Source of the DNA: Arthrobacter globiformis
GTDB lineage: Bacteria > Actinomycetota > Actinomycetes > Actinomycetales > Micrococcaceae
DNA length: 64,000 bases
Assembly (NCBI RefSeq): GCF_030815865.1
Contig: NZ_JAUSXI010000001.1
Location: 1,736,001 to 1,800,000, forward strand
Reading direction: 5' to 3'
The number at the start of each line of letters is the position of its first letter. Within the stretch, counting starts at the first letter, position 1. The notes beneath the pieces are model-generated. The model was given only the letters and a program-made list of their open reading frames with translations, was not told the origin of the DNA and did no database searches. Made by a program: the position numbers and the translations under genes. Of the stretch, positions 44,096 to 51,807 are shown in pieces.

Positions 44096-45126
44096 GAACC
44101 CAGCAGCGAGGCCGCCAGACGGTCGAGTTCCGCCTCGGCCTCGGCGTGCCCGCGGTTGGCCTCAGCCACCCGCACCACCTCGCCGATCACCAGGACGGCG
44201 GGGTTGCTGCAGCCGGCGGCGGCAGTTGCGATGGTGCCCAGTTCGGCGATGGTGGTCTTCTGGCCCGGCCGGTAGCCGCGCTCCACCACGGCCATGGGCA
44301 TGTCGGCGCGCATCCCCGCGCGACGCAGGCCGGCGGCGAGGTGGTGCAGCGTGCCGATGCCCATCAGCACCACGATGGTTCCGCCCAAGCCGGCCAGGTG
44401 CGTCAGTTCCTTCTCCGTGAGCGGCGCGTGGCCGGACACGACGGTGAACATGTGGCTGACCTCGCGGTGCGTCACGGGGATGCCGGCGGCAGCCGGCACG
44501 GAGATGGCGCTCGTTACGCCGGAAATCACCCGTACAGGGACGCCGGCGGCGACGCAGGAGGCAACTTCCTCACCGCCGCGGCCGAAGACGTACGGGTCAC
44601 CGCCCTTGAGGCGCACCACGTTGTTACCTTCCAAAGCGGAAGCGACCATGAGCTTCTCGATGTCGCACTGGCTCACCTTGTGGTGTCCCGGGCGCTTTCC
44701 GACGTCGACCAGCTCGGCAGAGGTGAGGGACGCCAGCTCCTGGTACGGGGCCAGCCGGTCGTAGAACACGACGTCGGCATCCCGCAGGGCTTTGACGGCC
44801 GCCACGGTCAGCAGCTCGCCGGTGCCCGGGCCGCCGCCAACCAGCGTGACGTGGCCGGCCCGGCCGGCGGCCGGCTCGGCCGCCACCGGAATGCCGGCGG
44901 CGCGGCAGCGGTCCAGCAGCGGCTCCCAGCCGGTCTGGCCGTCGTCGACCGCCGCGACGAGGAACGGGCGCTCGGGCAGCGGACCGTCGTGCCCGGCACC
45001 CTGCGGGGTGCTGAGGCGGGAGACGACGGCGCCGGCTGCTTCGTAGCGGCGCACGGCCTGGCGGGCGGCGAAATCCGAGCCGGTGACCAGGACGTCGCGT
45101 CCGGTGAGATCAATGCTGAGCTGCAT
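44092..45126 (-). CDS. cobA: Uroporphyrinogen-III C-methyltransferase (SUMT)
   Basis: 344 aa. It methylates uroporphyrinogen III twice to precorrin-2, the precursor of siroheme used by NirB. SUMT motifs: VTLVGGGPGTGELLTVAAV, DVVFYDRLA, LKGGDPYVFGRGGEE, VPVRVISGVTSAISVPAAAG and VLMGIGTLHHLA. About 90 residues precede the methylase; they begin with a Rossmann-like RDVLVTGSDFAARQAVRRY strand-turn that recalls the CysG/Met8 dehydrogenase-ferrochelatase domain but is far too short to be complete. Oxidation and iron insertion must therefore come from elsewhere. It starts two bases after the nirB stop. Confidence 0.92.
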   Translation of the reverse strand: MQLSIDLTGRDVLVTGSDFAARQAVRRYEAAGAVVSRLSTPQGAGHDGPLPERPFLVAAVDDGQTGWEPLLDRCRAAGIPVAAEPAAGRAGHVTLVGGGPGTGELLTVAAVKALRDADVVFYDRLAPYQELASLTSAELVDVGKRPGHHKVSQCDIEKLMVASALEGNNVVRLKGGDPYVFGRGGEEVASCVAAGVPVRVISGVTSAISVPAAAGIPVTHREVSHMFTVVSGHAPLTEKELTHLAGLGGTIVVLMGIGTLHHLAAGLRRAGMRADMPMAVVERGYRPGQKTTIAELGTIATAAAGCSNPAVLVIGEVVRVAEANRGHAEAEAELDRLAASLLGS

Positions 45127-45128
45127 GC

Positions 45129-47759
45129 CTATACCTCGTTCTCATCGCGGGGCCGCATGGGGATGGATGCCCCGATCAGCACCTTGCCTTTTTCCTCAGC
45201 CGTGGCAGGACGCATCTGGCCGCGCTCGTCCGGGACGAACGTGATGGAATCGTCCTTCTGGTCGGGGGCGTTGACGAAGGAGCGGAACCGGCGCAGGCGC
45301 TCGGGGTCCTTCAGGGTGTCTGCCCACTCGTCAATGTAGGTGTCCACGTGCTTCGCCATCGCGGCCTCGAGATCCTCGGCGATGCCCAGGGTGTCCTTGA
45401 CCACTACGTCCTCGACGTGCTTGATGCCGCCGTCGAGCTCTTCCTGCCAGCGGGCAGTGCGCTGCAGGCGGTCGGCGGTGCGGATGTAGTACATGAAGTA
45501 GCGGTCGATGTACTTGATCAGAGTTTCGTCATCGAGGTCCTTGGCCAGCAGCTGGGCGTGTGCCGGGGTGGCACCGCCGTTGCCGCCGACGTACAGGTTC
45601 CAGCCGTCCGCGGTGGCGATCACGCCGACGTCCTTGCCGCGGGCCTCGGCACACTCGCGGGCGCAGCCGGAGACGCCCATCTTGAGCTTGTGCGGGCTGC
45701 GGAGGCCGCGGTAGCGGAGCTCCAGCTGGATGGCCATGGCCACCGAGTCCTGGACGCCGAAGCGGCACCAGGTGGAACCGACGCAGGACTTCACCGTGCG
45801 AAGGCTCTTGCCGTAGGCCTGGCCTGACTCGAAGCCGGCGTCCACCAGTTCCTTCCAGATCTCCGGGAGCTCCTCCAGCCGGGCGCCGAACATGTCGATG
45901 CGCTGGCCACCGGTGATCTTGGTGTAGAGGTTGTACTTCTCGGCGACGGCGGCGATGACGCCGAGCTTCTTCGGGGTGATCTCACCGCCGGCGATGCGCG
46001 GGACCACCGAGTAGGTGCCGTCCTTCTGCATGTTGGCGAGGGCGCGGTCGTTGGTGTCCTGCAGGGTGCCGCGGCCGGCGTCCAGCACGTAGGCGCTGTT
46101 CTGGCTGGCCAGGATGTTTGCGATGGTCGGCTTGCAGATGTCGCAGCCGGCACCGGTGCCGTACTTGGCCATGACCTCTTCGAAGGACGTCAGTTCCAGG
46201 ACGCGGATAGTCTCGAAGAGTTCCTGGCGGGACAGTTCGATGTGCTCGCAGAGGGCCTTGGAGACTTCGACGCCGGACTTGGTCAGTTCGGTTTCCAACA
46301 GCTTCTTGAGCATCGGCACGCAGGAACCGCACTGGGTGCCTGCGCGGGTGCAGCCCTTGAGCTCGCCGAGTTCCTGGACGGGGGCGTTGCCGTCGCAGGC
46401 GCCGCAACCGTTGATGGCGTCGCGGATGGTTCCGGCGGTGACGTTGTTGCAGGAACAAAGGGTGGCGTCGTCCGGCAGCTCGGTCTCGGGGGCTTCCCCG
46501 CCGCCGGCGGCGGTCAGGTAGGCGCCGGGCTCTGCCGGGAGCTCGCGGCCCAGGAGCGGGCGGAGGCTGGTGTAGGGGGCTGCGTCGCCCACGAAGATGC
46601 CGCCCAGCAGGGTCTTGGCGTCGTCCGTGGTGACAATCTTTTGGTAGACGCCGCGGGCGGGGTCCGCGTACACGATTTCGAGGGCGTGCTCGGTCCGGGC
46701 GAACGCGTCGCCGAAGCTGGCTACGTCCACGCCGGAAAGCTTGAGCTTCGTGGCGGTGTCGAAGCCGGGGAACGTTGCCTCGCCGCCGTGCAGGCGGTCG
46801 GCCACGATTTCGGCCATGGTGTTGGCCGGAGCCACGAGTCCCAGGCACATGCCCTCGAAGTTTGCTACCTCACCGATGGCCCAGATGCCCGGCACCTGGG
46901 TGGCGCAGTAGTCGTTAATGACCACGCCGCCGCGGGGGCCAAGGTCAAACAGCGGTTCCTCGCCTTCGGCGGCGCGGAAGAGTTCGTCGCGGGGCTTGAC
47001 GCCAATGGCAACGATGACGAGGTCTGCCGGGATGGTGCGGCCGTCGGCCATCAGTACACCGGTGACCTGGCCGTCGTCGTCCGCGAGGATTTCGGAGGGG
47101 AACACCCCGCCGTGGACCTCGAAGCCCTTCGCCTCGATGAGGCGGCCCAGGGCCTGCCCGGCGCCTTCGTCGAGCTGGGTGTTCATGAGCCAGGGGGCGC
47201 CGTTGATGACGACGGGTGTGGCGCCGAGCTGTTCGGTGCCGGCCGCGGATTCGAGGCCGAGGAGGCCGCCGCCGATGGTGACGGCGTTGACCTTGCGGCC
47301 GAGCTTTTCGCTGAGTTCGGTGATGGACTTGTTGATGGCCCAGACATCTTCGAGGGTGCGGTAGACGTGCACTCGCTCGGCGCCGGGCAGCGGGAGCCGG
47401 GCGGCGTCCGAACCGGTGGCGACCACGAGTTCGTCGTATTCATAGGTGTTGCCGGCTGCGGTTTCAACGGACTTGCCCGCGGTGTCGATCTTCACCACGC
47501 GCTCGCCCGTCTGCAGGGTCAGCGACTCGTGGTCCCACATGGAAGCAGTACCCAGCGTCAGGTCAACGGTGCTGTCCGTGAGGGCCTTGCTGAGGGCAAC
47601 GCGGTCATAGGGCAGGTGGGCTTCTTCGGTCAGAACAGTTACCTGCCAGCCTTCGAGGCCACGGGCATGCATTGCGTCCGCAAAACGGTGGGCCGCCGGG
47701 CCGCCGCCGGCGACGACGATGCGGCGCGGAGTCTCTGTGCTTGAAGTCTGTTCGGTCAC
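45129..47759 (-). CDS. nirB: Assimilatory nitrite reductase large subunit NirB
   Basis: 876 aa. It reduces nitrite to ammonium with NAD(P)H. Order: FAD and NAD loops (IVVAGGGPAAHRF, NAVTIGGGLLGLESAAG); a BFD-like [2Fe-2S] region with CSCNNVTAGTIRD, GCGAC, and CTRAGTQCGSC; then GCDICKP; and the siroheme/4Fe-4S domain with C-x5-C (SCVGSTWCRFG) and C-x3-C (GVSGCARECAE). GTG 47759 is chosen because AAAGG precedes it and the -10 box (47810-47815) would place transcription after the upstream ATG 47807. All redox cysteines are present. It is first of nirB-sumT-nnaR and divergent from nirD. Confidence 0.95.
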   Translation of the reverse strand: MTEQTSSTETPRRIVVAGGGPAAHRFADAMHARGLEGWQVTVLTEEAHLPYDRVALSKALTDSTVDLTLGTASMWDHESLTLQTGERVVKIDTAGKSVETAAGNTYEYDELVVATGSDAARLPLPGAERVHVYRTLEDVWAINKSITELSEKLGRKVNAVTIGGGLLGLESAAGTEQLGATPVVINGAPWLMNTQLDEGAGQALGRLIEAKGFEVHGGVFPSEILADDDGQVTGVLMADGRTIPADLVIVAIGVKPRDELFRAAEGEEPLFDLGPRGGVVINDYCATQVPGIWAIGEVANFEGMCLGLVAPANTMAEIVADRLHGGEATFPGFDTATKLKLSGVDVASFGDAFARTEHALEIVYADPARGVYQKIVTTDDAKTLLGGIFVGDAAPYTSLRPLLGRELPAEPGAYLTAAGGGEAPETELPDDATLCSCNNVTAGTIRDAINGCGACDGNAPVQELGELKGCTRAGTQCGSCVPMLKKLLETELTKSGVEVSKALCEHIELSRQELFETIRVLELTSFEEVMAKYGTGAGCDICKPTIANILASQNSAYVLDAGRGTLQDTNDRALANMQKDGTYSVVPRIAGGEITPKKLGVIAAVAEKYNLYTKITGGQRIDMFGARLEELPEIWKELVDAGFESGQAYGKSLRTVKSCVGSTWCRFGVQDSVAMAIQLELRYRGLRSPHKLKMGVSGCARECAEARGKDVGVIATADGWNLYVGGNGGATPAHAQLLAKDLDDETLIKYIDRYFMYYIRTADRLQRTARWQEELDGGIKHVEDVVVKDTLGIAEDLEAAMAKHVDTYIDEWADTLKDPERLRRFRSFVNAPDQKDDSITFVPDERGQMRPATAEEKGKVLIGASIPMRPRDENEV

Positions 47760-47809
47760 TGTGGGCCTTTCGCATGGGCCGCAGACGGTGCTCTGCAGCT
47801 TGTCCATCC

Positions 47810-47885
47810 AGACTAGGCAGCCGCAGTTTCGCTTCAGTTTCCCAATTGTTTCGTGAACTTAACTTCTGCATCACGGGATTGTTTC
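47810..47885 (-). promoter_or_regulatory. nirB promoter with six-pentamer GlnR-type operator
   Basis: Reading leftward, the minus strand has GAAAC, GTGAT, GTTAA, GAAAC, GAAAC, GAAAC. These occupy 47881-47885, 47870-47874, 47859-47863, 47848-47852, 47837-47841 and 47826-47830, each exactly 11 bp from the next. This follows the GTnAC-n6-GAAAC pattern of GlnR boxes. Ten bases after the last GAAAC is the -10 box TAGTCT (47810-47815). Confidence 0.75.
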
Positions 47886-47903
47886 GGGCCATGTGAGGTG
47901 TCT

Positions 47904-47957
47904 TTTACGTACCCGACACATTGACTGCACCCCTTCGAAACACCGTCACCCTAGCTT
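47904..47957 (+). promoter_or_regulatory. nirD promoter with GAAAC pentamer
   Basis: TAGCTT (47952-47957) is preceded by ten bases and then GAAAC (47937-47941), the same spacing as at nirB and narK. Upstream pentamers on the 11-bp grid are weaker: TGCAC 47926, GACAC 47915 and TTTAC 47904. The predicted leader is about 90 nt. Confidence 0.55.
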
Positions 47958-48055
47958 TGGAATACGGCCGCAGCGACGGCAACAGCAGGCGCACTACACG
48001 CCTTGCAGGACCGGCAAGCGGCCGGAAAGCACGCAAAAAGGGAGAGGAGCCGGAC

Positions 48056-48421
48056 ATGACGGCAACACTGGAACTTGAGGATCTCGCCACCGGATATGCA
48101 GCAGGCTGGCACCGCGTCTGCGCGGTGGAGGACCTGGAACTGGCCTGGGGCGAAGCGGCACTCGTGGCCGGCCGGCAGGTGGCCCTGTTCCGCACGGGCC
48201 CCGGTGAGGTTTTCGCCGTAGCGCAGGAGGATCCGGCCACGGGCGCTTTCGTTATGGCGCGCGGCATCCTCGGATCACGCGGCACGCGCCCCACCATCGC
48301 CTCGCCGCTGCACAAGGAGGTCTACGACCTCGAGACGGGCGAGTGCTTTGGAAACCCGGAGCTGCGCCTGGCGGCGTTCGGCACGCGCATCGTGGACGGC
48401 TTTATCGAGGTTGAGCTCTAA
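48056..48421 (+). CDS. nirD: Nitrite reductase small subunit NirD
   Basis: 121 aa Rieske-fold subunit of the NAD(P)H nitrite reductase. It begins WHRVCAVEDLELAWGEAALV after a short N-terminus and contains IASPLHKEVYDLETGECFG. The cluster-binding Cys-His pairs of true Rieske proteins are absent, which is normal for NirD. ATG 48056 has AGGAG six bases upstream; a longer in-frame reading from 47921 lies upstream of the predicted promoter. Unusually, it is divergent from nirB instead of directly after it. Confidence 0.93.
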   Translation: MTATLELEDLATGYAAGWHRVCAVEDLELAWGEAALVAGRQVALFRTGPGEVFAVAQEDPATGAFVMARGILGSRGTRPTIASPLHKEVYDLETGECFGNPELRLAAFGTRIVDGFIEVEL

Positions 48422-48453
48422 AACCCCAGGGCACTAACAAGGCCCAGGGCAAG

Positions 48454-50238
48454 TTACAGCCCCAGGGCCTCGCGCACGTCAGTGAGTACCAGGTCCAGCG
48501 CGGCCCTCGCCGCCAGCCGGGCCTCGGGCAGTTCAGCGGCCGAGCCGACGCTCTGGATGACCTCCAGGTAGCACTTGAGTTTCGGCTCCGTGCCGCTCGG
48601 CCGGATGATCACGCGGCTCAGGTCGCGGGTCACGTAAAGCAGTCCGTCGGTCGGAGGCAGCTGTTCGCTGCCTTCGGCCAGATCCACGAATGACTCCACG
48701 GCCGACCCGCCAAACGATTCGGGCGGGTTCACGCGCAGCCGGTTCATCATGGCATCCAGCAGGCCGAGGTCACCCACGCGGATGCTCAGCTGGTCACTCG
48801 CGTGGAGCCCGTGCACCAGATACAGCTCGTCCAGGGTGTCGAAGATCGTCTTGCCCTCAGCCTTGGCTGCGGCCGCCAATTCCGCGATCAGCACCGCGGC
48901 GGACAGTCCGTCCTTGTCACGGACCAGATCCGGCGCAACGCAGTAACCCAGCGCCTCCTCATAGCCGTAGACGAGGCCCGGCACCCGGGAAATCCACTTG
49001 AACCCGGTCAGCGTTTCCTCATGCGCATACCCGGCTGCGGCGGCGATGCGCGAAAGCAGCCGCGACGAAACAATCGAATTGGCGAACACGCCGCCGCCCG
49101 CCTCCACTCCGGAAGCGTCCGCTCCGGAAACGTCGGCTCCGGTTGAGGCCGCTTTGGAGGCGGCCAGGCGCGCTACGACGTGCGCTCCCAGGAGGGCGCC
49201 CACCTCATCGCCCCGCAGCATCCGCCACGCACCCGTGTCCGGGTCCTTCGCGGCCACCGCGGCACGGTCGGCGTCCGGGTCGTTGGCCAGCACGATGTCT
49301 GCGTCCGCCTGCATCGCCTCACCTAGGGCCAGATCCAGGGCGCCCGGTTCCTCAGGGTTGGGAAAACTGACGGTGGGGAAGTCCGGGTCCGGCTCCGCCT
49401 GTTCGCTGACCAGCGTCACGTCGGTGAATCCGGCTGCCCGGAGGACGGAGACAGCCGTCGCTCCACCGACGCCGTGCAACGGTGTCAGGACGATCTTCAG
49501 GTCCCGGGCCGGGAAGAGCCCGCGGTCGGCCAGCCCTGCCGTGGCGGCCCCGTAGTCCTGGACGATCCCGTCGTCCAGGACCGTCCAGCCGTCCCGGACC
49601 AGGGGGATCGAGGCGAGGTCGCCCACCTTGCTGATTTCGGTGGCGATCAGGGCGTCGTACGGCGCCACGATCTGCGCGCCCCGGCCGCTTTCCTCCACCG
49701 CATGCCGGCCGAGGTAGACCTTGTAGCCGTTGTCCTGTGGGGGGTTGTGGCTGGCTGTGACCATCACACCGCCGTCGCAGTCCAGCGCCCGGACCGCATA
49801 CGCCAGCAGCGGCGTCGGCAGGGGAGCCGGCATCAGGAACGTCTCGATGCCCGCCGCAGTGAACACCGCCGCTGTCTCCGTCGCGAAAATGTCGGAGTTG
49901 TAGCGGGCGTCATAGCCGACGACGGCGCGCGGCCGTGTTCCGGGCGCAGCCTCCGACACCGCGCGGACCAGGAAATTGGCGAAGCCCGCCGCTGCGCGGC
50001 GGACCACGACGCGGTTCATCCGGTTGGGCCCCGGGCCCAGGGCGGCACGCAGGCCGGCCGTTCCGAACTGCAGCGTTCCCCGGAAGCTGTCTTCAAGGTC
50101 CTGCCGGGCGGCGGGCGTGCCGGCCTCGGTGAGCTTCACGAGTTCGGTCAGCGTTGCCGCGGTCCGGGGATCCGGATCCTGGGCGGCCCAGGCACGGGCG
50201 TCGTTGAGCAGCTGCAGATCGGCTTCGGAGGACGTCAT
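48454..50238 (-). CDS. pgm: Phosphoglucomutase/phosphomannomutase
   Basis: 594 aa alpha-D-phosphohexomutase. Motifs: the phosphoserine loop VTASHNPPQDNGYK, the metal site ANDPDADRAAVAA, the sugar loop LRGDEVGALLGAH with GYEEALGY, and the phosphate-binding RPSGTEPKLKCYLE near the C-terminus. A Ser/Ala/Asp-rich insert (SKAASTGADVSGADASGVEA) sits between domains. ATG 50238 is preceded by TAGTTT (50246-50251) with seven bases between, suggesting leaderless expression. It interconverts hexose-1- and 6-phosphates; glucose versus mannose preference is not decided here. Confidence 0.92.
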   Translation of the reverse strand: MTSSEADLQLLNDARAWAAQDPDPRTAATLTELVKLTEAGTPAARQDLEDSFRGTLQFGTAGLRAALGPGPNRMNRVVVRRAAAGFANFLVRAVSEAAPGTRPRAVVGYDARYNSDIFATETAAVFTAAGIETFLMPAPLPTPLLAYAVRALDCDGGVMVTASHNPPQDNGYKVYLGRHAVEESGRGAQIVAPYDALIATEISKVGDLASIPLVRDGWTVLDDGIVQDYGAATAGLADRGLFPARDLKIVLTPLHGVGGATAVSVLRAAGFTDVTLVSEQAEPDPDFPTVSFPNPEEPGALDLALGEAMQADADIVLANDPDADRAAVAAKDPDTGAWRMLRGDEVGALLGAHVVARLAASKAASTGADVSGADASGVEAGGGVFANSIVSSRLLSRIAAAAGYAHEETLTGFKWISRVPGLVYGYEEALGYCVAPDLVRDKDGLSAAVLIAELAAAAKAEGKTIFDTLDELYLVHGLHASDQLSIRVGDLGLLDAMMNRLRVNPPESFGGSAVESFVDLAEGSEQLPPTDGLLYVTRDLSRVIIRPSGTEPKLKCYLEVIQSVGSAAELPEARLAARAALDLVLTDVREALGL

Positions 50239-50333
50239 GGAAACCAAACTATCGTCAAAGTGCGGCGGAGCGGTGCCGGACGGGGCTGCGGACCGGTCAC
50301 AACCTCACCGGTTCATGGCGGCCGGAGCGCTCC

Positions 50334-50361
50334 TTGACAAGAGATTCTGGACACGTACTGT
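50334..50361 (+). promoter_or_regulatory. Consensus promoter of the Rrf2 gene with overlapping palindrome
   Basis: TTGACA (50334-50339), 16 bp, TACTGT (50356-50361), then seven bases to GTG 50369. GACA-cgtac-TGTC overlaps the -10 box and could be the operator for autorepression. This is the best -35/-10 pair in the window. Confidence 0.7.
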
Positions 50362-50368
50362 CTTGGAT

Positions 50369-50863
50369 GTGAAGTTGAACCAGGGGGTGGAGTGGGCCCT
50401 CCACTGCTGCGTCAATATGGCATGGGCGCCCGCCGGGGAAGCGATCAGCTGCGGCCGGCTGGCCGGGCTGTATAAGCTGCCACCGGCGTACCTGAACAAA
50501 CAGCTTCAGTGCCTGGTGCGGGCAGGCGTCCTGCAGTCCGTGTCCGGCCCCAGGGGAGGGTTCCAGCTGGCGCGGCGGCCTGACCGGATCTCGGTGCTGG
50601 ACGTCGTGCTGGCCATCGAAGGCCGGGACCTGGCGTTCCGCTGCGACGGCATCCTGGCGAACTGTCCCGGCGGTGATGCGGACCAGGACTACTTCCGCAA
50701 CTGCATCATCTCGCAGTCCATGCGCCAGGCGGAGCTGTCCTGGCGGACCGAACTCGCACGGCAGACCGTGGCAGGCATTGCGCAGTCCCTCGAACGGCGG
50801 TTCCCCGAGGCTCGGGCCAGCTCGCTCGCACAACTCCTCGCCACAAACGGCACGCGGGGCTAG
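50369..50863 (+). CDS. Rrf2-family transcriptional regulator
   Basis: 164 aa. The N-terminal winged helix VKLNQGVEWALHCCVNMAWA is followed by GRLAGLYKLPPAYLNKQLQCL, and the wing is SVSGPRGGFQLARRP. The C-terminal part has a cysteine triad FRCDGILANC...RNC (spacing C-x6-C-x12-C) that could bind a [Fe-S] cluster as in IscR/NsrR, or sense redox or nitric oxide; the spacing differs from both, so the signal is open. GTG 50369 is fixed by a consensus promoter seven bases upstream. Its position inside the nitrate/nitrite region makes NO or nitrite sensing an attractive but unproven idea. Confidence 0.87.
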   Translation: MKLNQGVEWALHCCVNMAWAPAGEAISCGRLAGLYKLPPAYLNKQLQCLVRAGVLQSVSGPRGGFQLARRPDRISVLDVVLAIEGRDLAFRCDGILANCPGGDADQDYFRNCIISQSMRQAELSWRTELARQTVAGIAQSLERRFPEARASSLAQLLATNGTRG

Positions 50864-50870
50864 AGGGGGA

Positions 50871-51689
50871 CTAAAGCCGGCCGATGATTTCCGCCAGGAG
50901 CTTGGAGATGCGCGGCCCCGCAGCGTGTCCGGCTTCGAGCACTTCCTCATGGCTCAGCGGCGTCGGGCTGATGCCGGCGGCGAGATTGGTGACCAGCGAA
51001 ATGCCGAAGACCTCCATGCCGGCGTGCCGGGCAGCGATGGCCTCCAGCGCCGTGGACATGCCCACCAGATCGGCACCGATACGCTTGGCGTACTGCACCT
51101 CGGCCGGCGTCTCGTAGTGCGGGCCGGTGAACTGGGCGTAGACACCTTCGTCCAGGGACGGGTCCACCTCGCGGGCCAGGTCCCGGATCCGCGGCGAGTA
51201 CAGATCGGTCAGGTCCACGAAGGTGGCGCCCTCGAGCGGGGACGCCGCGGTGAGGTTGATGTGATCTTTGATGAGCACGGGGGTGCCGGGTGCCCAGTCT
51301 TCGTTGAGCCCGCCGCAGCCGTTGGTGATCACCAGGGTCCGGCAGCCCGCGGCGGCCGCGGTGCGCACGCCATGGGCCACGGCCCGGACTCCCTTGCCCT
51401 CGTAGTAGTGCGTGCGGGCGCCGAGGACCAGGGCGCGCTTGCCTTCACGCGTCAGCACCGACCGGATGGTGCCCACGTGTCCCTCCACGGCGGGAGCCGA
51501 AAAGCCGGGCACCTCCGACGCCGCCAGCGTGGCAGTGGTCTCGCCGATGAGATCGGCAGCCTCGGCCCAGCCCGAGCCCAGGACCAAGGCGATGTCGTGC
51601 GCTTCGACGCCGGTCTCTGACGCGATGTAGTCCGCGGCCGTGCGTGCCGCCTCGAAGGGGTCCGTGTCCAGGAATTCTGTTGTGCTCAC
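50871..51689 (-). CDS. Purine-nucleoside phosphorylase
   Basis: 272 aa. It cleaves purine (deoxy)nucleosides with phosphate to base and (deoxy)ribose-1-phosphate. Motifs: VLGSGWAEAADL (phosphate loop), GARTHYYEG, the base-binding TLVITNGCGGLNEDWAPG, and AEVQYAKRIGADLVGMSTA near the C-terminus, which mark the trimeric PNP class. GTG 51689 is preferred because TAGCTT (51697-51702) lies seven bases upstream; TTG 51713 would lie upstream of that box. It feeds deoC at 40923. Confidence 0.93.
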   Translation of the reverse strand: MSTTEFLDTDPFEAARTAADYIASETGVEAHDIALVLGSGWAEAADLIGETTATLAASEVPGFSAPAVEGHVGTIRSVLTREGKRALVLGARTHYYEGKGVRAVAHGVRTAAAAGCRTLVITNGCGGLNEDWAPGTPVLIKDHINLTAASPLEGATFVDLTDLYSPRIRDLAREVDPSLDEGVYAQFTGPHYETPAEVQYAKRIGADLVGMSTALEAIAARHAGMEVFGISLVTNLAAGISPTPLSHEEVLEAGHAAGPRISKLLAEIIGRL

Positions 51690-51807
51690 CCGGTCCAAGC
51701 TACCGTGCCGCAACCGGTGCGGGCAGCAGAAACGCGCCCACTCCGGGCTGCCCGGCCGGCACCGGACGGTTGGTGGTCCGGCGCAGGATGCGGGACAATG
51801 GTCGTTT

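Noticed and set aside
46242..47744. 500-codon plus-strand frame opposite nirB
   Set aside because: Shadow of nirB; low-complexity Gly/Ala/Val translation and no ribosome site.
47760..47807. nirB start at ATG 47807
   Set aside because: It lies only two bases after the -10 box, upstream of the likely transcription start; GTG 47759 has a ribosome site.
48056..48421. NirD as a true Rieske [2Fe-2S] protein
   Set aside because: The Cys-His ligand pairs are missing; NirD keeps only the fold.
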